This document shows positions 21,836 to 32,796 of a DNA stretch of 64,000 nucleotides, in pieces (positions within the stretch are counted from its first letter, which is position 1; each line of letters starts with the position of its first letter). The stretch covers positions 1 through 64,000 of the forward strand of contig AJFK01000543.1 of NCBI GenBank assembly GCA_000467715.1, written 5' to 3'. The position numbers were made by a program, and so were the translations under genes. The notes beneath the pieces were generated by a model. It ran no database searches and had not been told where the DNA came from. It saw nothing but the letters and a program-made list of their open reading frames with translations. The stretch comes from Hysterium pulicare CBS 123377 (Eukaryota > Ascomycota > Dothideomycetes > Hysteriales > Hysteriaceae).

Positions 21836-23076
21836 TCAATCCCCCCTCCTAGGACTCATATGCCCATAATCATCCCCCGGAACATAGCTCACCCTCTGGT
21901 TTTCTACTCGAACTTCCTCCTTCCTTGGCTTCAGATTATCCCTCACCGGCAACTCAGCCACTTGCCTCCTCGGCGTCCCATATCCGCTCCAGATTTCCGT
22001 ATTCTCGCCTTCTCTCGCATGTTGGCCGTAGAAATGGCTATACTGGGATGAGCTAAGGGCAGGTGAATCACCCATCTCGCTTGGTCGTCTTTCATCCTCG
22101 CTGTAGTATACTGGAGGCGGATTCGTAGGCATCTCGACTGGGGATCGATCTACCATCTGTGGTGGATTTGAATCGGGAAGTTCGGCACTGGGGCGACTCG
22201 TATGATCCTTTCTACTAGGTTGGCAACACCACCATATTATGAATCCCAGACAAGCGATGACGAAGACACCGCCGCCTACTGAAATCCCAATAATAGCTCC
22301 GCTCGACAAGACTCGTCCTCTGGAATTTGACGTGGAAGTAGTGGATGCTCCGGTCGAGCGCGCAGTAGTCTCAGCAGAAGTTAGCTTGTCGGTGATGGTA
22401 GCGGCGTAAAACGTAGCATCCATAATCTTAGAAGTTTCACACGAGAACCATCGCAGCGTGGGCTGGTCGGGGGCGATATACGTTTCCCAGCGGCAGTAGG
22501 GCTCATCGGTTTCGCAGGTGTAGCACCGATCCGTGGAGTAGCATGTTGTGGTGGGGACGTTGTCGATGCAGGATTGGGTTGTGCCTTCGGGGTTATCGGG
22601 ACTATGTAGATGTTATAGAGCTTCGCGTGAAGTGTGGTGGTGTAGTAACTCACTCGTAGCAATCGACTATGCCGGTGCTTCCTCGGACGCTGGTTATGCA
22701 GGCTCCCTAAATGATTATTCAGCCAACGGAGACAGAATGGGACGAGATCGTGCTCACATCATCGCACACCCCTGTATGCGTGTTAATGAAAATCGAACTA
22801 TCGAAGGAAAGGAGATCACGACTAACAGAATGGAGAAGTTGCTAATGTTCCGGCTGGTCCACAGCAAAATGCTCCTTGCGAAAGGCAGTCTGTTCCACAT
22901 ATTCCGAAGGAGCATGAGTCTTGTCGTTTTAGGACGCCTGCCGCAGGACATTGTGTTGGTTTCGGAATTGGTGGACGCGTGATAAGGAACTCGGCCTGTG
23001 TAATCAGAGCTGAAATAGGGACATAGAGAAGTGAGAACAGTAAGATCGCTTCATGAATGGATGATGATCGCCCCAT
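21836..23076 (-). CDS. Cys-rich single-pass cell-surface protein
   Basis: Four exons (22827-23076, 22758-22771, 22654-22706, 21836-22601), with frame kept throughout, give 360 aa. Residues 1-23 are a signal peptide (MGRSSSIHEAILLFSLLYVP). The ectodomain has at least twelve Cys in two clusters: one around SCSFGICGTDCLSQGAFCC, the second around CIDNVPTTTCYSTDRCYTC. A Ser/Thr stalk and one transmembrane helix (IIGISVGGGVFVIACLGFII) follow. The cytosolic tail of ~140 residues is Pro/Ser-rich, with PPPVYY resembling a PPxY motif. It is probably a plasma-membrane sensor or wall-associated protein. The second exon is only 14 nt, so that junction is the least certain. An in-frame ATG at 23106 would add ten residues. 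Family not named. Confidence 0.7.
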
Positions 23077-24327
23077 GATTCTGAACGCCGCCGGGAATGA
23101 AGACAATCATGCAACAATGCTCTGTTCAAACGTTAGTTTGAGTTAGACTTTTTTCAATGCAGGGGTGCAGGTGTCTTTGAAGTTGACAGCTTGGCTGAAG
23201 GGCTGAAGGCTGAAATACTGCAACCTAATAAGTTTTTCAACGGCTGAAAGATAAGACTTCACTCCAAGCCACCCATGAGGAACTTGCTCCTGACAATCCG
23301 GGCAGTATCCGGTCATAAGACCTGGCTATCGAAGATCGTGCATCTGACTCCCTCTGAGGTGTGATGTGAACAAGACTGAAGCTTTTCAGCCCACCGAGCT
23401 GAAGCTTCCAAGACCGCCATGCAGACGCCACGTGGAGAGCGATTGGAGTTGCTGTACACTTCCATCAAGGCAACAAAACGAAGATGGCGACGTTCTCCAA
23501 TCATAATTTCGCCCACAGCTTACAGACATCGTGGAGGATCGGTAACTTCCGCACCAGGAGCTGGTCAACTTAATGATGACCCGAATTCCCTACCACCAAA
23601 AACAGGAATTGTTAGCAGCAGTACCATATGGGCACATGTTAGAGACGTGAAAGCCGTAGATCTCTTACCTGAGCCCAGATGCGTTCGGTAGATCGCGAAC
23701 AACATATTTTGAGGCGTCGACCTCAGAGTGTTGGCATCACGTTGTTGTCCGTCATGATAGGACGCTGGTAAAATATGGTCTTCGCGCTTCTTGCGATCAT
23801 CTGTCCGCGCCCCCAGCTCTCTAGGTGCATGAGTGCAAGATGAGGCAGACTCTATGTTGAGTGCTGTGCTGTGTATGGCCTGTCGTTGGAGAACTTGACT
23901 CTCTCCAGAGTGCCGAACGCAAGGATGAAGTTGGACGCAGAGTGGGCAAATGCCGAGATATATTCTAAGCGTACAGTGGCCACTTGACTTTGGGCAATTC
24001 ATTAACTACCCTACCTGCGCACAACCGTTGGTATGTACAACCCTCAAGGAGCCCTCAAAGACATTTTGTGTTCACTCTCCCAGGTCCAATTCGGGTGGTG
24101 TTGGTGCATTGGCCGGGATTTCCCCACCTGATCAAGGCCTACGAGAATAGCCAAAGCTTAGCATGCATCCTGTTGCATCCCGAGGTCATGGACCAAGCTA
24201 TGGGGTGCTGCATTACCAAGCAGCTCCGACAATGAACAAGTTAAATCTGAACGACTATCCACCTCAGTTACTCAGACCCCATCTTGAACACTCTCTCGGT
24301 CATCCTCTTGGCAAAAGCAATCAAAAT
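23077..24327. other. intergenic, 1.25 kb, no gene recognised
   Basis: Between the surface-protein start and the carbonyl-reductase start. Several overlapping frames at 23237-24235 lack family features. Nothing supported. Confidence 0.5.
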
Positions 24328-25376
24328 ATGGCATCCCGAAGAGTCGCCGTAGTCACCGGAGCAAACAAGGTAGGCCCCATTCTTTCTCCATTCTCCATCC
24401 TAACTCCATGTGTCACCCAAAGACTCATTCTCTCTAGGGCATTGGCTTTGCGATAGGTATTGACTCTCTTTCTCTCCCAGGAAACCGCCTGCTGAACTCC
24501 TGTAGTCCGTCAACTCGCCCTCCAATACCCCACCTGCCCCCTGAACAATGGCCCTCTCTTGATCTACCTTACCGCTCGCGACAAGAGCAGAGGCGAAGCA
24601 GCCCTACAGAGTCTTCACGAAGACGAACAACTTAAAAAAGCCAAAGCGCTGGTTGGTGATGGAGGCGCGTCGGACGTTAAATTCCACGCCCTTGACATTA
24701 CAGACAGTCAAAGCATTCAGGATTTTGCGGACGACCTCAAGAAAGCCCACGGAGAAGGTGTTGATTTCGTCATCAACAATGCAGGTATTGCAATGGACGG
24801 ATTTGGTATGATCGAAATCCTCCTCCGAATTTCCCTACTCACCAAGATACTAATCAGGTTCCTCATGCAGATTTGAACATTGTCAAAACAACGCTGGCCT
24901 GCAATTATTACGCCACCCTCGAAGCATCATATGCGTTCCTTCCACTCATAAAGGATGGCGGTCGTCTCGTGAATGTTGCTAGCATGGCCGGCACACTCGA
25001 AAAATATTCACCTTCGATACGAGAGCGATTCCTGGCTACCAAAACCGTCTCAGACGTTACAAAGCTGATGGAGGAATTCACATCAGCCGTTGCTGAAGGG
25101 AAAGAGAAGGAAAAGGGATGGCTCACCACTGCCTATGCGACGTCGAAAGCGGGACTCATCGGCGCAACTAAAGCGCTGGCTGCTGAGGAACAAGCGAAAG
25201 GAGGTAAAGTTCTGATCAATTCCTGCTGCCCTGGATTCGTGGACACGGATATGAGCAAGAGACGAGGAACGAAGACTCCAGATGAAGGAGCGCAGACTCC
25301 GGTTGTGCTTGCACTGCAAGATCTGAAAGGTCAAGTTGGCCTATTTTGGCAGAGCGAGAAGCCTATTGAGTGGTAA
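24328..25376 (+). CDS. carbonyl reductase-like short-chain dehydrogenase
   Basis: Four exons (24328-24369, 24438-24456, 24506-24805, 24871-25376), all phases consistent, give 288 aa. The dinucleotide loop is VVTGANKGIGFAIV, formed across the first three exons, the second of which is only 19 nt. It continues with FHALDITDSQSI, VINNAGIAMDGFD, NVASMAGTL and the catalytic YATSK, then a long PDEGAQTPVVLAL C-terminal motif. This is the CBR1-type NADPH carbonyl reductase layout, which reduces quinones and xenobiotic carbonyls in the cytosol. The insertion of charged residues between Ser and Tyr motifs (RERFLATKTVSDVTKL) is also typical of CBR1. The gene ends 800 bp before a P450 reductase remnant on the same strand. 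Confidence 0.88.
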
Positions 25377-26175
25377 CGCCTTTCCCTAGTCTGCCAGACG
25401 ATTCCCAAGTCTTTCAAGACGAGCGGCAGTCCAATGAAATGGCTTTTCGGATTATTCCATCTCCACCATCTTGTGATCGCGATATCTTCACTGCTTCGTG
25501 GACCACCGCTTTCCCCTTTGTCGTATTCAATAGTTCTGCTCAGTTTCTTTTCAAGTGCATCCATGTCGAAGGCTTATTTTCCGCAACCGGTGAGTCTCAT
25601 TTGACTATTTTGTTTATGGGTAGATTTGTTTCAGCTGGCCAAGGCTGCTTCATTTCAATTCCCTTTGATCTTCAAAGCAGCCAAAATCGAGATCAACCTA
25701 TATTATCTGCGGTGTCCGATCGTTCAGGCATTCGCAGATCTTCTGCATTTCCATTGCTTCTTAAAGATCCCGTGGTCAGGAGAAAAGATCTGCTTCGGTG
25801 TATCGAGGAACGATAAAGGTGGTTGCATAACGGCCGCTTCATTGACTTAGGAGGTAGGTTTCGTGTTTCCTATCTCTGTTGGGATACTTGTGTCTGTATT
25901 CGCGTGTGTTTCATTGTTGAGGTAGTGTTCTCGATCACTCACCTTGGAGGTCGCATTTATCAAAAGAAGTCTGGTCGAATTTTCGCCCCACAGCAGCTGA
26001 AAGCTAGTTCAATGACCATGGCTTTCGAAAATCAATCATGTTCTTCTTTACTTCAACTTATACGGACTGTCTTCCTATTTCGATTTCGAAATGCTACTCT
26101 ATTTTCGTGCGATACTTGGTCGGCCGAACCTCTCGGGCAGCCAAACTTCCTCCACCAATCACGACTTATGTCATC
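25377..26175 (+). other. non-coding stretch upstream of the reductase remnant
   Basis: If the following remnant were a complete CYP505 gene, this stretch should encode the flavodoxin and FAD domains. I see neither the FMN loop nor an RxYS FAD motif in any frame. It therefore appears to be unrelated or heavily decayed sequence. Confidence 0.5.
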
Positions 26176-26701
26176 ATTCAGCTGTGCCTCGGACTACACC
26201 ACGAATGCTGGATTCCACCTCCCCTTGGGCCCCATGACTCCCGTCATATTCATCGCAGCTGGGACCGGCTTTGCGCCCATGCGCGGCTTTATCCAAGAAC
26301 GTGCCGTCATAGCTAGCAGCCGTGGTCAGAAGCTCGGTCCAGCACTCCTCTACTTCGGCTGTTGTCACCACGAAAAGGACTTCAGCTACGCCGACGAACT
26401 CCGCCAGTCGGAAAAAGACAGTGTCGAATCTCTTCGCCCTACGTTCTCGAAGGTCGGGCCCGAAGGTTGTTACAGGTATGTGCCTGATCGGATGTGGGAG
26501 GAGCGAGAGGAGCTGAGGAAGTTGTTTGTTGAGCAAGGTGCTAAGATCTTTGTGTGTGGGAGTGCTAGTAAGCTGGCTGGGAGTACCGGGGAGGTTTGCA
26601 CGAAGATATATATGGAGGGGACGGAGAAGGGAGAGGAAGAAGCGGAGGGGTGGTTGGGTAGTGTTAAGGAGAATAGGTATGTTAGTGATGTGTTTGAGTG
26701 A
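26176..26701 (+). pseudogene. 3' remnant of a P450-reductase fusion (CYP505/P450foxy type)
   Basis: Only the last ~170 residues of a diflavin reductase remain. They begin near AGFHLPLGPMTPVIF, then IAAGTGFAPMRGFIQER (NADPH pyrophosphate loop), FGCCHHEKDFSYADEL, YRYVPDRMWEEREEL, GAKIFVCGSASKLAGS and the terminal RYVSDVFE. This matches the C-terminal NADP-binding lobe of CYP505-type self-sufficient fatty-acid hydroxylases. The P450, FMN and most of the FAD domains (expected ~900 residues upstream) are absent. No start codon or upstream exon of the family is visible, so this is a 5'-truncated gene. A stand-alone cytochrome P450 reductase origin is less likely given the terminal sequence style. 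Confidence 0.75.
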
Positions 26702-27077
26702 GGTATCGGTTTTCGTTTACACGGTTGGCTAAGCAAAGCTACATGTAAACTTTCTTCACTTTATTACTCAGAGAACGGATACCATGGACTACTTAATCAT
26801 CTTTCAGGCTTTTCCTACTTCTGAAATGGGAGATTAGTACAGTGACTTCGGAACCACCCCCTTTACCATGCAAATATCCTCGTATTCCTGACATCTAGAC
26901 AATATCTATACCACCGTCTTAGTTCTCACAAACTTTTATTACTACATCGAGCTGCTGGCTTTTCCTATCCTAGAAGTCATATCCTCAAAGCTCGGGCTGC
27001 TGTAGAATACCTAATCCAATCTATTCTTCACGCTAGAACTCCAGCACCCGTTTTAGACTTCTTCTATCACGCTCTCA
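26702..27077. other. intergenic between convergent 3' ends
   Basis: AT-rich 3' flanks of the reductase remnant and of the arylsulfatase; nothing recognisable. Confidence 0.6.
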
Positions 27078-29171
27078 TCAAGTCCATAGAGACCAATGTC
27101 CCTGATACCTAAAGCTCTGTTCTCTCTTCAGCTCTGTTCTCTCCTCTTCGTACACATTCGGATATTGCGGTCCCTCCTTCTCCCTGATATACCCCAACTC
27201 ACAGCTGTCATACTGGATCTTGGGTTGATCATCATAGAAAGCATCGAACTCGCTTGACAAAGCGTCCTTCAGCGTCTTGATGCCACCATGCGGATGCAGG
27301 ACGGACCAGGGATCCGTGCACGAGGAGCCTTTGCATGATTTGAGAACGAGCAGCAGAGCGTCGAGGCGGGGCACGATTTGCGAGAAGGGCCGCCCGGCGA
27401 TGGAGTAAGAGGTTAGGAGGGAGCCATCGAGGAAGTAGTTGTCTACCTGTCCTGGATCTTTCTGTTTCGTATGTCAGTCATGCACCCAGAAATATAGCTG
27501 AAGGTACGATCGCCAAGTGAGCTTTTTATACGCACCTTGACATCGTAATACTCTTTCTCCCCGGTGCACCATACCGAGTAGTACAGGCTGTAGTCATCGC
27601 TCACTAAGCGAAGTCCCTTGTACGTGTTATTTCCAGCGCTACCGTTGAAAGGCGTGCCGCCGCCATCGCCGTAGTAGCCCCAGACGCCTTCAGGAATCGC
27701 TACACCCCAAAACTCAACATTGACGTGTTCATGTCTTGTGTTCTTGGTCGTTTCAGAAGTGTTGTCTAGATCGGTTAATGGAACAGGAAGACCGTCGAAG
27801 TCGTCGCGCGTTGCACCAGCCAGGCTGAGCACGGTAGGTGCGAGATCCGTGTGAGATGTCACGATATCAGTACTGAGATTGGCCGAGATACCGGGACCGC
27901 GGATGATTAATGGAATGTGGATATCTGTATCGAAGCCGCATTCTTTGCCGGGATGCATACGATGCTGGGAGATGTGGTATCCGTTGTCTGTCGTGTAGAT
28001 GATGTAGGTGTCTTCCAGAAGGCCTTTTGCGTCGAGCTTCTTTACGAACGTCTCGATCATTTCGTCGACTGCCTGCAGAGACCTCAACCTCGCGCGCTGG
28101 TACTCGTCGTTATATGCGAGAACCGTATCATTCAATCGGGGCAAGTCTTTGAACCACGAGACGCCTGAATGCTTTACTCACATTTACGGTTAGCTTGGGG
28201 TTTCTCTAGGAGTCTACGTACATACCTTTTCGGGGTTGAAGTTTGACTCCCTGGGAATAACGTAGTCTTTGAAGAGGTCTTTGTGCCTTGGAGCATATTT
28301 CGGAGCGTCGGAGACGAAATCGCGAGAACTTAGGTCTATGCCCCTAGCTGGGCTGCTGGGATCGATGATGGGCAACTCCACATTCCCATGGGGTGCAATT
28401 GGTGCCGCTACAAGAAACCAAGGTCTTCCATCCTCCTGCAAGGATGCAGCGACTGCTTCTTCCAAGAAACCAAACGCCTTGTCAGCGACTACATCAGGCG
28501 AGTACTGTCCCGCGTAGCTAACCGGAGGTGCACCGTTTCGTGTCATGTGAGCGTTATAGTATTCGTACGTGTAGGGATCGAGCAGGAAATCCGACGCGTT
28601 GAATCCGGCAACGTAGGGAGCATTATAATTATCCACGGTATGTGCGTTCCAGAGTTTACCGGCATAGTAGGTGTTGTAGCCGGCTTCCTGCAGCCAGACA
28701 GGAAGATAGGCATTATTGATACCTTGGCGGACAATTTTTGGATAGCCACCTTCAGTGGTAAGATCAAGTTAGCTATGTACATTTAGGTCTTGCTTTGTTG
28801 GCCGCTAGATCCAATTCCAACTGGTGAATACGTACCATGGGGAGGACTGACATCAGTCACGTTTGTATTATGGGCGGCACGTCCAGTCCAGAGGTTAACC
28901 CGGGAGGGGCAGCATATTGCTACGGTGCAGTAATGGTTTGTATAGAGTGTTCCTTCTTGAATAAGATGCTTCTTCAATAGAGGCATGTATTGCTACTGAA
29001 TAAGTCAATGGAAGTACACTTGATAGCTGTGGGTGGGCATGGGCGTACCAATGACTGCATATGCCAGTCCTGATCATCTGTCAAGATGAACAAGATGTTG
29101 GGTTTCTTTGCAGCTGCAACATGCAGCAGAGAAAACAATGTAGAGCATTTTAAGATGTTAGAAAACAGCAT
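27078..29171 (-). CDS. secreted arylsulfatase
   Basis: Five exons (29049-29171, 28836-28992, 28226-28749, 27536-28171, 27078-27461), all in phase, give 607 aa. Residues 1-21 are a signal peptide ending in VAAA. Metal-binding aspartates lie in ILFILTDDQD (residues 28-35). The sulfatase signature CCPSRVNLWTGR has Cys68 in the C-x-P-S-R context that is converted to formylglycine. Further active-site elements are APIAPHG, TDNGYHISQHRMHPGKE and the HTDLAPTVLSLAG region. The enzyme hydrolyses aryl sulfate esters to release sulfate for assimilation; fungal arylsulfatases are typically induced under sulfur limitation. Many Asn-x-Ser/Thr sites fit a secreted glycoprotein. The gene looks complete, while its neighbours on both sides are truncated. 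Confidence 0.9.
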
Positions 29172-29716
29172 GTTGTAGATATACTATCACTCGGGCAATG
29201 AATCGTATAGCAATCCCATTGACCCGTCTATTGAAGGTTGACAGAACAGGAAGAAAATTGCGTGACGGCCATTATATATGCAGTGTTTCCGGCGGGGTAA
29301 CATGGCGGTTCCTGGAGCATCAACAGGGTAGCTGTCAGCCCTGTGCAAGATGGGCCGATGGCGGCGCCTGAATGAGGTGATGAAGGTTGAGGATGACGAT
29401 TCAACTAGCGCGGTGAACCCCGTTTCTCCCCGTTCGTCATGCCTGACAGCACGAAACAGCATGAACAGCACTCATTACCGCTTTCATTGCTTCCCAGAGC
29501 CGTGGTGTGCTATACCGCTCTCCTGATACCATTCCGCTGGAACCGTGTTGATGGGTGCTTATGATCACGTGATAATAAATGGCTAGTCACGTGCTTGCTA
29601 GAACTGGTTTACCACGAGAGTCAGTTCCTTTTCTCCGTTGTAGGTATAGATACATATTGTAGTTTGAACATGATTGTTTGCACAATCAGAAGCTTTAGAC
29701 TCTGTTACTCCAGCAT
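29172..29716. other. arylsulfatase upstream region
   Basis: Promoter side of the sulfatase and 3' flank of the transporter remnant. Contains two CACGTG E-boxes (listed separately) and an imperfect match, ATGGCGGCGCC near 29359, to the ATGGCGCCAT site of the sulfur regulator CYS3/MetR. No gene seen. Confidence 0.5.
29566..29593. promoter_or_regulatory. paired CACGTG E-boxes upstream of the arylsulfatase
   Basis: CACGTG occurs at 29566-29571 and again at 29588-29593, 22 nt apart (about two helical turns), ~400 bp upstream of the sulfatase start. CACGTG is the site of bHLH factors such as Cbf1, which acts in sulfur-gene control in yeast. Function here is inferred only. Confidence 0.35.
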
Positions 29717-30245
29717 CTATCGGACTAGCTTCCTCTCTCTCGTGAACAACCCAATCACAAATGCAATAGAGGCACATATTAGACAGATGACTGGGCGTAC
29801 GTTGATTATCAGTTAGCCAATAAAAATTGTATAGTTGAGAACCAGGTCAACGTACGAAAGCATTTGCGAATAGAGAGGATATATGCAGGAAGCATACGAT
29901 CTCGAAGTTTTCCTCCGGCATTTTGTGTGTAATTGATGTCCGAGAGAGCCCTGTTCATAATCTACCACTTAGTCAGTCGGGGATGTTGAAATGGCATTAC
30001 TCGTCGTGACCTACCTTGTCTCTGTCGTGTCTTCCCTCCAAAGCCTGATTCAAGGCACCTTTTAGGAAGACTTGGAAGACTGCACTTGCCCCACTCACTC
30101 CCATGACTGTGCCAACCGTAGCACTCAAGTAGAGTCCTGATCCTGCAATCGCGATTTCATCCTCGGTGACTCCAGAAGTAAGACCGATGAAGGTTGACGA
30201 GTGTACCATTCCAGTGGCGAATCCCCCGAGGAAGATGATCAACGT
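29717..30245 (-). pseudogene. 3' remnant of an MFS multidrug transporter (DHA14-like)
   Basis: Reading from ~30245 down, the frame gives LIIFLGGFATGMVHSS, GLYLSATVGTVMGVSGASAVF, then LEGRHDRDK before a GTAGGT donor. A second exon follows with ALSDINYTQNAGGKLRDRM and YILSIRKCF, then a third with ICASIAFVIGLFTRERK and a stop. These are the last two or three membrane segments and the terminal cytosolic part of fungal drug:H+ antiporters. Both introns still splice in frame. The first ~350 residues expected upstream are absent; sequence beyond 30245 turns AT-rich and unrelated. The remnant therefore is a 5'-truncated gene and probably not functional. Confidence 0.75.
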
Positions 30246-31200
30246 GTAAGGATATATACTGTTCTACGCAGTGAATAGCTAATGCGTTACTTATTTAGCT
30301 TACTTTTTAGTATTATAGGTGGCGTAGAGCCCCTCTCCTGACACTTATTCGCTCTATTGATACCCAGTCTCATACATTTGAGAGAGTGAGCAAAACGTCC
30401 TAACGTTAAAGTTCTTGGATTATGCAGCCGGAAGAACTTAGGATTGAATAGTAGCTAATGCCCGTACTAACACTAGTTTCATGGCTTGTTCTATTATAAC
30501 AGCCAGACAGTCTTAGTTTTCTCGGGTGATAGAGGGAAGACGCAAGATTAACAAAAGCTTGCCCAAACTATTTTTTCGCTAATGGTTTGCAAAGGACGCT
30601 GCTCACCTCCCCTAATACCAAATGCAATTTCCAAAACCGTTCGACCGTCCCGAACGGGCACCAGTCCCCAGTTCGAAGAAGGCCCGGTTCCCGCCACGCG
30701 ATTTCGAGATATCTCCACTTAGTGTCTTGGGTGCCGTGTCCTTGACTCGTGGTATACCGCGTTGGGCAGGAAATCATACCCCGGGAGTGGGCCCTAAAGT
30801 CATGATTCATGAAAGTGAGGCGAAGGGATTCAGTATGTGCTTACGGGAATAATTGGCTTGCGGGGATAATTGAAGAAGGGGGATATGTAGGAAGATGCAA
30901 AAAGAACTGTAGAAAGGAAGGAACCCCGAAAAGGGGTATGGTAGGATGGAGGTACATTTGGCGTGCAAGAGCGAAGATGGAGTATTTGCGTACTCGATGC
31001 TTTGAAACGAGTGTGTTGACGTAGGTCCATTAGAACCTGAAAAAGTATGTGTCCATGGTAAATATACATGAAGATAAAATCTCTTCTTCGCCCAGACTTG
31101 GTATATTCGATATCGCCATTCGCCATTTCACAATTTGCTTTTATCACCGACCTAGGCATGAGTAGCCTTGCCAGTGCGCGCATCCCCATGAATCCACCGC
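30246..31200. other. intergenic, AT-rich stretch next to a truncation point
   Basis: 30246-30560 is AT-rich and begins where the transporter homology stops. 30560-31200 holds chance frames only. I see no transposase or terminal repeats. Confidence 0.5.
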
Positions 31201-32796
31201 TCAGTATTTCCTAAAAGGCATACGAGCAGGACTTTCTGACTTGTCGTCAGAGCTCACGTTCACATTTGTCGTGACCTTGATCTGTCCCTGCCCCTGTCCA
31301 TTCCTCCTGAACAATTCCTCCTCGGACTCTGTAGTTGTAAGCCCGTTTTCCATCATAGTGATACTTCCCCTATTATGCTTCGAACGTTGGTTAGAAGGGC
31401 CCACGACCCCATTCCTTCCCCTCTCCATAGAGCTCAACTTGTATCCCTTCTGTCCCGAATACCCTTGGCCGCTTCCTGAACTCGAGCCGCCGGTGATGCG
31501 CATCCAAAGGGCTTTGAGGGATGGCAGGTTGACGGCTACGACGGCGAGTTGGACCTCCACCGCTGCGACAATGACCATTTTGCCGAGGACGAAGGAGACG
31601 TCGGGGGAGGAGTTGAGTTCGAAGAGGGGGATTAAGCGGAGGGAGGAGACGAGCACAGAAGAAGCGCCGAAGCCGATGACGGAGAGGATGGCGATTTTGC
31701 GGCGAAGAGACATTTGGAGAGACCAGACGGTTGAAATGGGTAGAATAAGGATGTACAGATCCTCGATGATATTCTGAGGAAGTGTTAGTGAGTCCGATAA
31801 GTGAACTCGAAAAACGTACCAGGATTGAAGGCACGATAAGAAGTACGAGCTTGTTAATACAGACAGCACCGGGGTGAGTTCCGGGATGGAGTATTTCATC
31901 GAATGGTATACACTGCAGGAATGCGAGAAGCCTTTGAATTGCTGTCAGTCAAAACGCACGTTAAGGACAATGGACAAGTGGATTTACCAGTTGATGGTAA
32001 GGAATGTAGCATTAAGACCCATTCCTACGTAGACCAAAGTGCGAAAGACCGGCTTTGGGGACAGGCGGAGGTAGAAAAGAAGAAATGCCGACTTGATGAC
32101 CCAGTGAACGAGGTAATAGAATACCTCTTCAATGAAGAGCCACTAATTTCAGTCAGTTTCTGAACATTCTCTAAAAATCGTCCAGGCAGCAATCGGCGTA
32201 TTCGACCTCCTCGCATTATTTTCCCAACCCTTCAAACCAACCCATACTTCACAATCTACTTTTGAGGAAGATTCGAAGAGGGTAAGTCGATTTGAGAAGT
32301 TTGAAAGAGTACAAACTATCCTTGCGCGCTAGTAGGAAAGAACTTGGTAGAAGTAGGAACACTCTTAGAGAAAGACGAATTTGACACTTGCGTGGCCTAT
32401 GGTGTATGATTGAGGATGACTTACTTTCAGGACTTGTTCGATTTGGTAAGGAGTGAGAAGGGTAACGTGACTGTTTTAAAACTTCAGTATGACGTTCGTG
32501 GTGGTAGCAGCGTATATCAACTTACACTCCGCAACCATAGTGAAGGAACATGTAGAGGATGACTTGCTGGCCAATAATGACAAACTGAAAGGGTACAGTT
32601 AGACAAATGGCTACATAGTTGCAAACGCCTCTATTTTGAAGCATACCAGGACAGCAACAGCCATCACATCATCCCATCCAAAAGTTTTCAGGATGGTAGC
32701 TCGACACCAAAGACGAAGTAGTACTGAAGACATGCCAAAGAAGAATGTGATGGATGCAATGGCATATGCCAGCGGTTGTAGGTTGTGAATTCCCAT
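31201..32796 (-). CDS. rhodopsin-fold integral membrane protein (PTH11-like)
   Basis: Six exons (32647-32796, 32526-32584, 32425-32470, 31988-32142, 31820-31931, 31201-31773), all joins in phase, give 364 aa. Typical features of the fungal Rhodopsin domain family (Pfam DUF3112/rhodopsin type): an N-terminal helix followed by RLWCRATILKTFGWDDVM, then QVILYMFLHYGCG, LLTPYQIEQVLK, VFYYLVHWVIKSAFLLFYLR, WLLAFLQCIPF, GAVCINKLVLLIV, and EDLYILILPISTVWSLQMSL. About seven membrane helices are followed by a ~120-residue Ser/Gly/Gln-rich cytosolic tail. Some relatives are PTH11-like receptors in fungal pathogens; ligands are unknown. The intron at 32143-32424 is 282 nt, several times longer than the others in this gene. 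Confidence 0.85.
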
